A stretch of 64,000 nt of DNA from Adineta steineri. Its lineage: Eukaryota; Rotifera; Eurotatoria; Adinetida; Adinetidae. The stretch covers positions 222,357 to 286,356 of the forward strand of contig CAJNOI010000003.1 of NCBI GenBank assembly GCA_905250115.1. The letters run 5' to 3'. Below are positions 1 through 11,277 of the stretch, piece by piece. The notes beneath the pieces are model-generated. The model had not been told where the DNA came from. It did no database searches and saw nothing but the letters and a program-made list of their open reading frames with translations. Every line of letters begins with the position of its first letter. The stretch's first letter is position 1. The position numbers were made by a program, and so were the translations under genes.

Positions 1-194
1 AAGAAATGACTCGATGTGTTTTATCAATGTGTAAAAGTTTTTACTAAAATGGAAGTTGCTTTGTTGAAATCCATAATGAAATTATGAATAAGATTTTTCT
101 CGTACTTATATTTACTTTAATTAAGGACTATTCGTAATTGAGAATATAGATGATGTGCCTTTTGCATCAATAGAAAATCATTGTAAAGACTTAC

Positions 195-486
195 TTTTGT
201 TGTTGCAGATTTTTTTGGCTTTGGTTATTTCTATTTGTATGAAGAATTGAACGTGCTGATTTGACAAAATCATTTCGAATCTTGACAAAAACGAAAATAA
301 TCAAATAGAATATTATGAGTTAAAAACTTACAGTAGTTATAAGAAGGTTTTGAAGAAAAACTTGATTATCTTCTACATTTTTACGACGAATATACTCCAC
401 ATTACGTTGAGAAGAAGAATTACTCTATTTCAATATATAGATAGATATTTAAATATATAAAAATATTACCACATTACTTTTGTCAT
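195..486 (-). CDS. Fourth copy of the MTK mini-exon gene family, 3' part not found
   Basis: Function not known. Three exons are visible. A 3-codon first exon (M-T-K, start codon 486-484) is followed by a GT donor. An exon at about 332-424 carries the family core (IRRKN-V-E-D-NQ-VFL-x-x-L). An exon at about 195-280 encodes IRNDFVKSARS and ends in a clean GTAAGT donor. The three preceding genes on this strand share the same three-exon opening in the same phases. The expected last exon, with the KVKSGE and YKN-x-x-NPY motifs, is not recognisable in bases 1-194. The gene therefore either runs off the window or has lost its 3' end. Confidence 0.5.
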
Positions 487-628
487 ATTCTTCTTATGTT
501 TAACTGATAATATTAGTAAGAAGTAATAAAGAGATATTAATCTAAAACATAAATATAGTTCATAATTTTAATTAATAGTTTTCCTAATATTAATAAGTAA
601 ATATATACAAAAAAAATTAAAAACATAA

Positions 629-1313
629 TTAATCGTGTTCTGAACGTAAATCTTTCATAAATTCTTGTTCAATACGTTCGTGTATTTTTGTTTGACGTGG
701 TTTGAATGTACGTCCATATGGATTAGGATTATTTTTGTACAATAAAGTCCATCTTGAAGGCTTAAAACGTTCTTCCATTTTCATCTTTAATATTTGTTTT
801 CTCATTTCTTGTTTAAGCAGTTTTTCTTGTTGTCTCATTTGTTGTCTCATTTCTCGTTCTTGTTTCTTTTGTTCATTTTCTAATTTTTTTCTTTCATTTT
901 CCCGTACCCATTCTGGTACATGAGGAGAAATTTCACCTGATTTTACTTTTATATGATATCGAGTTGAATATTCAATTCTAACAAAAAAATAAAAATATGC
1001 AATGTGTAGGCTGATGTTGTAAACGTACCTTTCATGTTGAATAGATTTTTTTATATTTTCCTTTTTTCGAAGAACTGTACGAGCAGAATTGATAAAATCA
1101 TCTCGAATCTTGATTGAAAATGTAAATTAAAACATTCAAAAAAAAAATTTTTGTACTTACATTAGCCATAAGAAGTTGTTTGAGAAAGAGTTGATTCTCT
1201 TCAACATTTTTTCTACGAATATCTTCAACATTTTTCTTACGACTTAGATTTGACTAAATAATTAAATAATTCAGTTTCTAATTTTAATAATCAAATTAAT
1301 TTACTTTAGTCAT
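629..1313 (-). CDS. Third copy of the MTK mini-exon gene family (charged coiled-coil protein)
   Basis: Four exons by eye: M-T-K (ATG 1313-1311); a core exon with DIRRKNVEENQLFLKQL; an exon with IRDDFINSARTV; and a last exon running to the stop at 629-631. The last exon opens with a TRYHIKVKSGEIS motif. It continues into a Gln/Glu/Arg-rich helix predicted to be coiled coil and closes with SRWTLLYKNNPNPYGR. The neighbouring copy 1426-1935 shares the KVKSGEI and YKN-NPY motifs but lacks most of the charged helix. No catalytic motif is seen. It is a complete gene of a lineage-specific family; I cannot assign a role. Confidence 0.6.
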
Positions 1314-1425
1314 TATAAAACGTTGGAAAATATATAAATCTGAAACATAAATATTCTTTTATTCTAATTAATCAAAATATACATAAATAAATCTAAGACA
1401 TAATTAAACAATCATAAAGAAAAAA

Positions 1426-1935
1426 CTAGTTTCGAGCTCGTGGCTTATATACACGTTCATAAGGATTTGCAATATTCTTGTAAAATAAAGTCCATTTTGA
1501 AGGATTTTGTTTCCTTTTTTTATTAATTTTGTATTGCCCTTGAGGTATAACAGTAGATGGTTGGATTTCACCTGATTTTACTTTTAAACTATATCGTGTA
1601 GTACGTTCAACTCTAAAAGAAAATAATTGAAATGAAAAAAGAAATAATCTTGAAGTTCATACTTTTCATAATGAATCTTATGATATTCTTTTTTAGTTTC
1701 ATCTTTACCAGTAACTAAACGAGCTGATTGGATAAGATCATTTCGAACCTTAATAATTAAAGGAAAAAAAATCATCAATCATTATAGCACATGAATATTT
1801 ACATTATTTATACGTAGTTCATTAAGAAAACGTTGATTCTCTTCAAGATTTTTACGACGAATTTCTTCAATATTTCGCTGAGAATAGAAAAATGTATAGA
1901 AACTATTAGAAATATATTAAAATTACTTTAGTCAT
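1426..1935 (-). CDS. Second copy of the MTK mini-exon gene family
   Basis: Four exons with consistent GT/AG sites: M-T-K (ATG 1935-1933); EEIRRKNLEENQRFLNEL; VRNDLIQSARLVTGKDE; and a last exon with TRYSLKVKSGEIQ and WTLFYKNIANPYERVY, ending at TAG 1428-1426. It is the shortest family member in the window because the charged helix of the 629-1313 copy is missing. It lies about 80 nt downstream of the first copy's stop, so the genes form a tight head-to-tail array. Function unknown. Confidence 0.6.
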
Positions 1936-2013
1936 AGCTTTTCTTTTAAAATCTACAATAAATAAATCAAATGTTCATATTTATTTACAAAAAAAAGGAA
2001 ACTTGTAAAATAT

Positions 2014-2770
2014 TTAATCGTCTTCTGATGACGAGGATATAGCAACATTTATTTTTTTAGCTCTATAAAAGTTTTGAGAATGATCTGTAGATTGAACCAT
2101 TGACGCTTGTAATCCAACATTTGGTTGATATATTTTTACTCCACCAGAAACTGTTTTAGCTGCCGTACGAACAGGACGTAAATGTTTTACAGCAGGTTGT
2201 TTTACTGAATATGATGGTTTCCAATCTTTATCAACTTTAGTTGTAAAAACTGATTTTAATTCATCTTCATCTTCATTTTCTCCATTGGATGTTTCATCAG
2301 TTGATACGATAAAATCGTCATCATTTTCATATGATTGATCATTATAATGATTACGAGGCATTGATTGAATTCGAGAACTTCGACGTATCTCTGATCTTAA
2401 AACAAAACAAGAAAAGTATGTTATCCTTTTGATATAAAATCTATATAATTCTTACGGATCAAGTTTGTCCTTTCGAGTATGCTTCTTTCGTGGTGGTTTC
2501 TTCTCTGTTGTAACTGAATTAACTGTCGATTTTAAATCATCACGTACCTAAAATATAAATCAATTGAGTGAAAATATTCGGTGATTGAATAATTATCTTC
2601 ATACATTAAACAATTTAAGACTATCAAGAAACTTTTGATTATCAATCATATTTTTCCGCCGTTTTTCTTCAATTGTATCATTATTTTCATGTAAATTATT
2701 TGTTTCATTCTAATTTTTAATAAAAATAATCATAATTATAAATAATTTCAACACTTACTTTGTCCGACAT
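2014..2770 (-). CDS. First copy of the family; resembles the N-terminal region of WDR76
   Basis: Exons: M-S-D-K (ATG 2770-2768); an exon with EEKRRKNMIDNQKFLDSLKLF; an exon with VRDDLKS and a KPPRKKHTRK basic patch; and a last exon starting EIRRSSRIQS, followed by an acidic stretch (NGENEDEDE), a Lys/Thr-rich part and an SSSSEDD tail, stop at 2014-2016. The order (R/K)KN-x-x-x-N-x-x-F-x-x-SL, then basic KP-x-RKK, then RRS-x-R, is like the N-terminal region of WDR76. No WD repeats follow. The first two motifs are shared with the three downstream copies; the RRSSR part and acidic tail are unique. A nuclear role is inferred from composition only. Confidence 0.55.
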
Positions 2771-2951
2771 TTAAAAGTGATATTGTCTGGTCGAATACAA
2801 AAACCCGCAACTGTCTGAAATATTTAAAATCTTCTGTTATGATTTGTTAATAACAAGACCAATATTATATTAATAGAGGTCCTTACTAATCTTATTATTT
2901 GTTTTTTTTTCATATCTATCTCTAGTTCGACTAGTACATTTATTTAAAATC
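2771..2951. promoter_or_regulatory. Short divergent promoter region
   Basis: About 180 nt separate the start codon of the minus-strand gene ending at 2770 from the start codon of the mutase at 2952. The two genes are transcribed away from each other, so this AT-rich stretch must hold both promoters and both 5' leaders. No specific factor site is recognised. Confidence 0.45.
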
Positions 2952-3954
2952 ATGGCAAAATATACCATAGTTTTAGTTCGTCACGGTGAAAGGTAATTAA
3001 TATTAGAAAAAGATCGTTTAATTTTTATATAAATTTAGTGAATGGAATCAAAAAAATTTATTTTGTGGTTGGTATGATGCAGATTTATCTGATAAAGGTG
3101 TTGAAGAAGCTAAAAAAGCTGGCAAAGTTAGTTGATTATTTTCTATATAATAAAAATAAAGTATTTTAATTTAGTGGTTAAAAGAAAGAAAAATTACATT
3201 TGATATAGCATATACATCGGTATTAAAACGAGCAATAAAAACACTTTATTTAATTCAAGAAGAATTAGATCTTCATTGGATTCCTGTTTATCGTCATTGG
3301 CGTCTTAATGAACGTATGTATGGAGCTTTACAAGGTAAAAATAAAGCTGAAACAGCAGCTAAATATGGTGAAGATCAAGTCAAAGTTTGTTGAATATTGA
3401 TTTATTTAAAAGAAATTCAAATATATATTCTTTTCTTTAGATTTGGCGTCGTGCTTATGATATTCCACCACCAGAACTTGAAGAATCAAGTGAATATAAT
3501 CCACGAAATGATCCAAAATTTCAAGTATATATCAAATAATAAATCTTCTCAAATAAATTTTATTTTTCTAGACTCTTGATAGACGTGTATTACCATTAAC
3601 TGAATGTTTAAAGAATACAGTTGAACGTGCATTACCTTATTGGCATGATAATATTGTACCATCGATACGTTCAGGTAAAAAAGTACTTATCTGTGCTCAT
3701 GGTAATTCACTTCGAGCATTGGTTAAATATCTTGATAAAGTACCTGATGAAGAAATTGTTGAACTTAATATACCAACAGGTTTGAAAAGAAGATACATCA
3801 AATTAAAATCTATTTATTTGATTTTCTAGGCATTCCATTAGTTTATGAATTAGATGAAGATTTAAATCCAATAAAACATTATTATGTTGCACCCGATGAT
3901 GTTGTTAAAAAAGCTATCGATGATGTTGCTAATCAAGGAAAAGCAAAGAAATAA
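2952..3954 (+). CDS. PGAM: 2,3-bisphosphoglycerate-dependent phosphoglycerate mutase
   Basis: Glycolytic and gluconeogenic enzyme interconverting 3- and 2-phosphoglycerate in the cytosol. Six exons separated by five short introns read as one protein of about 250 residues, the usual length for animal dPGM. Residues 1-17 contain LVRHGESEWN with the phosphorylated catalytic His (about residue 11). Exon 2 gives [13 protein letters not shown]. Exon 3 gives [11 protein letters not shown] and [11 protein letters not shown] with the conserved Glu. Exon 5 contains the second catalytic His in CAHGNSLRA. The stop is at 3952-3954. All introns have GT-AG ends. Exon structure is inferred; the family assignment is secure. 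Confidence 0.93.
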
Positions 3955-4112
3955 ACATTCATTCCTCTTTTTTTTATTTCTCATTCCGTAAATCCAGCAG
4001 TTAATATATTCTTGAAATTTTTATTTTTTGTTTTACTAACATTTTTCACAAGGCTTTATTAAAATAAATATACTTCTATCCAAAAAAAACAACAAGATTA
4101 TTTTAGATTATA

Positions 4113-4907
4113 ATGGATAAACAAATGTTTGCTCTTCGATCACCTCAGATAGATGCAAATCATCTTGATGAAGATTTTAATTCATATAATTGGGAAATAT
4201 TTTCATCACTTTTTCGTAATTCTTATTCACATTTAATTCATACATTTAAACATGAATTTCAATTATTTCTTCGTTTATTAACATCATATAATACACTTCT
4301 ATCATCACGTTATTCAGCAACAATTGGTCAACAACTTTTACAACTTAAATATTCGCCATCAATACAAACTCGTTCGCAAAAATTCTTTTTTCTATCATCA
4401 ACTGTTTTTTCATATCTCTATGAAAAATTCTTAGTTGATTATCGTCGTTTACTACCTTTTCAATTTATTTATAAATTATTACTTTTTATTAATTTTCTAT
4501 TGTTTCTTCATCGTGGTACATATATTAATCTATTCGAACGATTAAGTCGTTTAAAAACAATTCATAATCATCCACCATCACTTCGTATACTTGATTATTC
4601 TTACATGAAACGTGAATTAATCTGGCATACATTGAATGAAACATTAGGAACTATAATACCATTTATAACTTCATTGAAAGCACGTACATTGATGAGAAAA
4701 TATTTTTCTGGTACATTAATGAAACGACTTGAACAAACAAATGTATGTTCTGTATGTGAACAATCAATTGTAATGCCACACGAATCAATTGGAGAATGTA
4801 AACATTATTTTTGTTATATATGTGCTTATAGTTTAATTCAACATTCATGTCCGATTTGTTTTAAAACGATTAATAATATTAAACCAAAAGAATTTTCTTC
4901 CAAATAA
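4113..4907 (+). CDS. PEX2: Peroxisome biogenesis factor 2 (PEX2), RING-finger peroxin
   Basis: Single-exon 264-residue protein. PEX2 forms with PEX10 and PEX12 the peroxisomal-membrane ubiquitin ligase that ubiquitinates the import receptor PEX5. The N-terminal two thirds is hydrophobic and helical, with family-typical stretches: TIGQQLLQLKYS, INFLLFLHRGTY and YMKRELIWHTLNE. The C-terminus has a RING finger beginning CSVCEQS, with the C-x-H-x-x-C-x-x-C core in CKHYFCYICAYS and a final CPIC pair. It is somewhat shorter than vertebrate PEX2 (about 305 residues). INFLLFLHRG and YMKRELIWH favour PEX2 over PEX10 or PEX12. Confidence 0.88.
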   Translation: MDKQMFALRSPQIDANHLDEDFNSYNWEIFSSLFRNSYSHLIHTFKHEFQLFLRLLTSYNTLLSSRYSATIGQQLLQLKYSPSIQTRSQKFFFLSSTVFSYLYEKFLVDYRRLLPFQFIYKLLLFINFLLFLHRGTYINLFERLSRLKTIHNHPPSLRILDYSYMKRELIWHTLNETLGTIIPFITSLKARTLMRKYFSGTLMKRLEQTNVCSVCEQSIVMPHESIGECKHYFCYICAYSLIQHSCPICFKTINNIKPKEFSSK

Positions 4908-5747
4908 AATCTAAAAAACGAAAAATTGAGCATATTTTGTATTAAATTGACATGAGCAGGAAATTTTTTATAGAAAAACTAAGCTTTGCGTAATAAGATT
5001 ATCTGAGTTTTACCTTTCATGGTAACGAAGGGTTTTATCAGAAAATCAAACACCAAAGAACTTATTTTTATGCTGATTTTATATATGATATTCTTATTAT
5101 ATAAAGTTTAATTCTTGATGAAAAAGTATGATAGGTATCAGGAGATATCTAACTATTTTTGTCGATACAGGAAAGAAAAAGATGTGTTTATTGAAGGGAA
5201 TGGCACCTTCCAACTATTTCGTATCTGTTGACTAGAATGAAACATTGGCTGAGGCTAAAAAGTGTATTATCACGATCAACAACTTTCACTATGACACATG
5301 ATGTAAAAATACGCAAAACAAATTCTAGATGAATTTCGAACTTCAACATACATTCGGTTTAATAGCGGATAGTCAATGCACACATGAATAAATTTTATAA
5401 TTAGAGCAATGAGATTGTTTCTACAGACAACATCTTTTAACGACATGATATAAAAATAATTATGTATGAATGTTTATTTTTAACTTTGGAAAAGACTACA
5501 TAGTGTGACGTTATTTTAATTAACTTAATGAATACTCATTTTAGTTACATCTTGTCTTGATTAATCTACTGAATATTAAAGCCGGATTTTCAAAACGGGA
5601 GACATAAAAATATAAGCAGAAGACAGAAATAAATGTCCGAAAGGATAAGAAAAAGAAAAGTCATTATTTAAATAAATTTTATTCTATTAACATACTCAAA
5701 GAATTTCATTATCTCGTCTCTATAACTAAGCAATTATCGTCAATAAG
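4908..5747. other. Intergenic stretch, nothing recognised
   Basis: About 840 nt between PEX2 and the GPCR at 5748. AT-rich, no open frame with family resemblance, no tRNA or repeat array seen. The last 100 nt presumably hold the GPCR promoter and leader. Confidence 0.5.
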
Positions 5748-6704
5748 ATGGATGCATTACCAAATTATCAATATGTTATCCATCGCACTAAATTTTTCGT
5801 AATACTGTCATTACAAATTCCAGCAATTCTTATTTTTCTTTTCATTTTTGCATTTTTCATTACTAATCCAACGCAACTAAATAAACTACAAAACAAAGCC
5901 TTACTTGTTTTATTCATTGTTAATTTTATTCAGCTAACAGTTAATCTACCAATGTGTCTTGATTTCTTTCGTCTCAGTTACATCAGTCCAGCAACAGGTA
6001 TATACTGTAGAGGTTGGATGTATATTGAATCGACTCTTGATGCGACAAATGAATTACTGGCAGCTATTATATCCATTCAACGACATACACTCATCTTTAG
6101 ACCACATCTATTTCGCAATACAATTAAGCGTTATGTTTTCTATTACTTACCTCTTCTGTTTGGTGTTATTTATCGTGTTGCTTTTTACATGGGTACCATT
6201 GTATTCTATCCATGTGATAATTCAGATTGGGACTTTACATCGAACATGTGTGGTGATACTACATGCTATCTTACAAAGAACCCGGCATTGGCTATGTTTG
6301 ACTGGATAGTAAATACTGCTTTGCTAGCTATTGTCATTATGCTTGCTAACATAGTGCTGATTATAAAAGTTATTAGACAAAGACTTCGTCAACAAAGAGC
6401 TATCTCATGGTCAAAACAAAGGCGTATGACAATACAACTTATTAGTATTTCAAGTCTTTATTTACTTATCTGGATACCAAGCATCATCTTTGGTCTTATT
6501 CAACAGATAAGTCCAACGGATGAGATAGATGAAATTCAAACAGATTATGTAGAAGATTTGACGTATTTTATATGTCTTTTAATTCCTTGGATTGGTATTG
6601 GAATGCTTCCTGATTTCAAAAAGTGGATGTTAAAGCAATTTCGTCGTCTAAGAAAACCACCGAATGCAATTGGGACAACGATTGTCCGAACAGAAGCACA
6701 TTAG
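5748..6704 (+). CDS. Rhodopsin-like G-protein-coupled receptor (orphan, bdelloid type)
   Basis: Single-exon 318-residue polytopic membrane protein. Seven hydrophobic segments are visible: about residues 12-35, 47-70, 88-110, 125-148, 186-207, 225-250 and 265-285. The end of TM3 carries I-Q-R-H in place of the canonical D/E-R-Y, keeping the Arg. The second extracellular loop is Cys-rich (PCDNSDWDFTSNMCGDTTC). TM6 carries a WIP motif. TM7 has IPWIGIGMLPDF in place of NPxxY. The tail is short and basic. The ligand cannot be predicted. It is convergent with the 7TM exon at 7107-8164. Confidence 0.78.
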   Translation: MDALPNYQYVIHRTKFFVILSLQIPAILIFLFIFAFFITNPTQLNKLQNKALLVLFIVNFIQLTVNLPMCLDFFRLSYISPATGIYCRGWMYIESTLDATNELLAAIISIQRHTLIFRPHLFRNTIKRYVFYYLPLLFGVIYRVAFYMGTIVFYPCDNSDWDFTSNMCGDTTCYLTKNPALAMFDWIVNTALLAIVIMLANIVLIIKVIRQRLRQQRAISWSKQRRMTIQLISISSLYLLIWIPSIIFGLIQQISPTDEIDEIQTDYVEDLTYFICLLIPWIGIGMLPDFKKWMLKQFRRLRKPPNAIGTTIVRTEAH

Positions 6705-6754
6705 ATCATTCATATAAATATTATGAATAAAATTTATATATCTACGTGTGCATG

Positions 6755-6805
6755 TTGAGGGTGTGGGTGTGAGTGTGGCTAAATAAAGATAAACAATCAC
6801 CCTCA
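6755..6805. repeat. Telomere-like foldback, copy 1
   Basis: TGAGGGTGTGGGTGTGAG is followed about 20 nt later by a CACCCTCAA arm, giving a short inverted repeat with (GGGTGT)-type arms. It lies between two convergent receptor genes. The unit resembles TGTGGG, the reported bdelloid telomere repeat. Confidence 0.5.
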
Positions 6806-7106
6806 AATCTTTATTTTTTGATATGACAAATAGTCTTCAATCAAGTTAGCACTAATAAAGACTTAATTCTCGTTATTAATTGCTAAATGAAAGAATATGA
6901 ACAAGACTCCGAAATCTATTCAAAAATATAATTCAACAATATGACAGTCAACTGATTGTTTTTTTTCAATAGGAACTGTTCAAAGACATATACGAAACAA
7001 TGATTATAAGTTTAAACATTGATTGGACGGCTTACCCATATTGATACTATTATATGTATATGTTATGAGGGTCTGATATATATTATTTGAAAATAAGATA
7101 CACAAT

Positions 7107-8164
7107 TCAGTGACAAATTCGTCGTTGCCAAGTTCTCAAAGATTCTTCAAGTGTTTTTCGGTACAAATCTGACGGAACGACAAATACAATAAAGACAAGT
7201 ATCGAAGGAGTAAATGAAATGAAATAAGCACAAAGATATAGCCAAGGATAATCAGATATCTTCACACATCCCGATAATAATGAAATGATCAAACGTGGCA
7301 TTGATAGAATAAGTAGAATTGCTGGACTAATCACTAATTGTTTATGTTCACGTAATTGCTCACGAATATGTGCAATGTAATTTTGATTCGTCTGAGCTAA
7401 TGATCGTTGTCGAGCAGTTCCGAAAATAATGAATAAAGCAGAAAAGAGATTAGCAATAAATGGACCAATAAGATGAATGAAAAGAATAGCTGTATTGTAA
7501 TCTTGAATAGCAGGAGAATACTGAATTGCACACCAACTGTTTCTTTCTGTTATCTCTATTTCATCCTTGTTGTCCTTCACTTCATATTCGAAGATATCGC
7601 GATGTAAAGGTTCATGAATGATTGTAGCTGAGATACAAAATGGTAAAATAAATATAATCCATCGAGCCAGACGTTTACTCTTTTCTTTATTAAAACTAAT
7701 ACCTTGATAAACATTAATTGCTCGTTCAATAGCAACACAAGCATTAAGCCATGTGTCAAAATAAAGAAAAAGTTTCAGGATAGGTTCAATAGAAATACAT
7801 CCACCTCGATGAACAGATGAAGTAGTTGATGAATTCATTTGAGTAAGAAGAACAAACCAAAAATTGATTGTAAACATAGAAATTGTGAGAAGAGAAGTTA
7901 TTGAAGATGCTAAAAGATATATTCCACATCCAACTTTTCTTAAATTTGCATTTTGAAATGTTAAAAGTGACAAAATACTATTGATCAGACCCAAAAGAAA
8001 CATAATCATTGTTAAACCAACACTTATTTTCACTAATAATGGTTGATTCTTCAACGTCACATTTCGATTAATTTCATAACGTAAAATATCATCAAGAGTT
8101 ATACCAATACCTTTTGTTTGAACATTACATGAACTACCAATAACACATTTATCATGATTTTCAA
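7107..8164 (-). CDS. Seven-transmembrane terminal exon of an NHL-module receptor
   Basis: The exon reads to TGA at 7109-7107 and encodes about 350 residues. A short Cys-containing ectodomain stretch (NHDKCVIGSSCN) is followed by GIGITLDDILRYEINRN and then seven hydrophobic segments. TM1 begins near ISVGLTMIMFLLGLINS. TM3 carries LNACVAIERAINV, with E-R-A in place of DRY. TM6 is AILLILSMPRLIISLLSG. The upstream end is not an ATG. A pyrimidine-rich acceptor (TTTATTTCTTTAG, ending at 8165) would open the exon in phase 1. That is the phase of the donor of the module exon at 9998, so this exon is probably the 3' end of the composite receptor gene. The frame stays open to about 8240; a separate GPCR with an unseen first exon is the alternative. 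Confidence 0.7.
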
Positions 8165-9997
8165 CTAAAGAAATAAAACAAAGATTTGAACTATGATCAA
8201 GTAAAGTTAAATAGACTATCTTATGTTTGAGTATCTTCAAAGTGATATTTTAGTTGATACATAAAAAAAAGTTTGATAAATATACTTAAACATTCAATTA
8301 ATATTAAGATCATTTATGATTAGAAGTTCGTGAAAGAAGATCTTTTACAAGTTACAATAAAATGTATGAAATGTTAAATAAAATTCTATCAGAACTAGTG
8401 AAGTTTCATAATTAATGTGCTTTTTGTGTATCAAAGATCTCTGACAAATTATTCAATCTTCGCTTTGGAGAAAATATTTGTGAATTTTCGATACGAAATA
8501 AAGAAATTTAACATCGTGCTGAATACCGAGAAAATCAATTCTTATTGGTTAAGTGTGTTTTAACAAGATCAATATCATCTGATGATCATAACAATTAAAA
8601 CAAATCAATGAATATGTATTCAGGCTAACATTACATCAATATTACGGAGATGCTCAAAGTTATTGAAGAATTCTGTGTCTTACTAGAAAACTTTAACAAG
8701 TCAATAAACTAAACAAAATATGAAGGGTCAATAGTAAGCTTACATAAGCGTTTTAATTGATGAATACTTAGTAATTCTATCTGATGAAGCACTTTTTTCT
8801 TCTTTAGAACTCATGCTTTGAAGGATCGATTATTTGTATACATTTGTCATTTTCATCGACTTATCTATATCGTATGGTTTGTTGTTAAGAATCAAAATAA
8901 TTTCATTTTCAGATTAATTTACTAAGAAATAATAGTTAATAAAAGATTCATTTATTCTTTGCTATGATAGTGAAAGATGAATACGGAAACGAATGAAATT
9001 CTATAAAAAAATAGTGACTTGTTTCGAAATGTTTCTATTCTTGGTTATATGTAGGTTTGCGTATTTTTTGATTATCACAATGGGCAATCATTAATAATAA
9101 AGGTTATTTCATTAATGTTCCTGTATTATCTATCCTTACTAACTTGATATATCCTCAGCAACAACATATATAAATATACAAAATGATGAAAGTATATTCA
9201 AAACAGCGCATAGTTAAATATTATTTCGGGTGAACTAAATATTATGAGAATTAGCGAAGCTGAAGATACGCTGTTAAGCATATTAATAGACTATCTTTCG
9301 AATTTTACTGATAAAGATATTCCATTCGAAGTGACTGTAGAACAACAGTTTCGAAAAAAATATCAGAAAACTGGGAATATAAATAACGGAATATTGTGTC
9401 TGACTACATCGAAAACAGTCACTAAAAATATCTTTTTGAGAATCGATATTTTCATAATAGACTTTTGACCATTTTTGGATTTATATCATATTTGCAGTGT
9501 CAATATCGAATCATCACGAAAAGATCTTTTGAAAGATTATTCTCTAACTCATCAAAATATTCCCACAACAACATAAAAATGTAGAATAGACATTGAGTTC
9601 GTCCGTTCCCTTCGGTTTCAAACTTCTGTACTAATCAGACTTTTGAGACCAGAGAGACTGTAGAGAACCGATTCATGTCGTCAATTTAAGAAGATATCTG
9701 CGTTTTATAAAAATTTAAAAAACTTATTACCGAGACATTTAAATTCTCATGGGAAACTTGAGTAGAAATTGGATTTTGAAATACTGCTCACTATCTTTCT
9801 GACAAAATGCATAATGAAAACACTCTTTGCCGTTCAAACCTTTTAGCACGTATATAGCCTAAGTGTTTTTGTTGGGCACTCACTAGAAGATCATACAAAG
9901 ACACTTTATGATAAAACTCTGGGCTTTTTGCCAATTTCAAACCCCTTTCTATCTTTGAAAACAATCGGGAAACATGGCACCAAGTATGAATACTCAC
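8165..9997. other. Presumed long intron between the last module exon and the 7TM exon
   Basis: About 1.8 kb without a convincing coding exon on either strand. The part next to the module exon (about 9780-9997) is homologous to the intron beside the next module (about 11040-11277), reflecting duplication of module plus intron. A plus-strand open frame at 9244-9468 has no recognisable domain. Confidence 0.4.
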
Positions 9998-10390
9998 TAA
10001 TTCGTCTGATACTAGTGTTCACTGGTCCAGACACAATAATTGAGAATGCACCTGTCGTATCTGCATGATATGTTGTCATAACCAATATGTATTTAACATT
10101 GACTAGAAGATTGACTGAGACTTTAAACTGTCTCATAAAGCAAGTATTATCACCATCATCATTCTTTAAGATTAAGTTTACTGATGGATTGAACGGATCG
10201 AAACTATTATTGAAGATATATCCATATGTATCGACACTACTATTACTTTCAATCGCATAGAATCCATTGGCGACTACGTTGATTTCTATAGTTTCATAGT
10301 AATAGTTATATTTGTCACAAATACGAGAATACTTTTGATGATTCGCTGTTAGTTCTGATGAATACATAGATTGGACAACTGTTGAACCAT
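9998..10390 (-). CDS. Beta-rich repeat module exon A
   Basis: Exon of about 131 codons with AG acceptor just above 10390 and GTGAGT donor below 9998, phase 1 at both ends. It follows the module pattern: YSSELTANH, a Tyr-rich YNYYYETIEINV, SNSSVDTYGY, FDPFNPSVNL, YILVMTTYHADTTG and FSIIVSGP. The alternating hydrophobic pattern suggests a beta sandwich. It is most similar to module B, including its flanking introns. No stop interrupts it. Confidence 0.62.
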
Positions 10391-10446
10391 CTAGTCAAAA
10401 AAAAACAAATCTACCAGTGTTCGCTTCGTATCTTTCGTCAAAAAAA

Positions 10447-10886
10447 AATGAAGAAAACATTGAAAAAACGATTTTCTATCGAAATTTAATGAAGAAACTT
10501 TAAAAAAAGATCTGATCGATGGCTGTCTCATCAAAATTTCATCTTTTGAGGATATCTGTAGAACTTAATCGAAGTTTTGCTGAACTTATATCAAACAATA
10601 CCTCACTTTAAAATCAAATACTGATCCAACAAATCGTTCCTTTAATTTTACAAGAAATTTCTACTAATCGCACACACTGACAACTTTTCTCTGTCGAGTG
10701 TAATAAATGTTGGAACTGAAAACTAGTCTTAGGTACTCTAAAAGGATAAATGTAATATGGAATCTGAAAAGCTTTTAGAAAACTTCAAATGGAATCAAAA
10801 TCTGTTTTAGATATTTTGGGATTTGACGAAAACTGAAGAGATTTTTCGGTTTGTTCGAATAAACAAAATAAAGTTTGAATTATATG
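10447..10886. repeat. Direct repeat, copy 1 (duplicated intron segment)
   Basis: About 440 nt closely matching 11939-12373 in the same orientation; for example both contain GTCGAGTGTAATAAATGTTG and GATTTTTCGGTTTGTTCGAA. Both lie in introns upstream of modules A and B, so the duplication unit was module exon plus intron. Similarity stops near 10886, where a telomere-like foldback begins. Confidence 0.8.
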
Positions 10887-10889
10887 AAA

Positions 10890-10973
10890 GGACACCGCCG
10901 GATGCGTGTGGGTGTGTTATGAATATTGTATCCATCGCATTGCTACACCTACCCACACCCACACTGACACCCT
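10890..10973. repeat. Telomere-like foldback, copy 2
   Basis: Left arm GCGTGTGGGTGTGTTATG and right arm CACCTACCCACACCCACAC, separated by about 25 nt. It sits exactly where the duplicated intron segment 10447-10886 loses similarity with its partner. Confidence 0.6.
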
Positions 10974-11277
10974 TGTCAAAATCTCCAGGACTTTCTACTA
11001 AAACATTTAAGTTCTCACGATAAACTTCGATAAAAACCTGGCTTTTGAGTTCTAATTACTGTTTATCTGACAGAATGCAGAATGAAAGCAGTTTTTTTCG
11101 TCCAAATCTTATAGTACATACATAGTCTAAGTGTTTTTTGTTTGAAACCTACCAGAAAATAATACAAAGATACTACAGCAAAAACTTGAACTTTATGCCA
11201 GTTTCAGCCCCTTTTTCATTTTCAAAAACAATTGGAAAACATAATGCTAACTAGGACGAAAAAGTATGAATACTTAC

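Noticed and set aside
9244-9468. Plus-strand open frame (74 codons, ATG)
   Set aside because: No domain, no splice partners, inside the presumed long intron of the minus-strand receptor gene.
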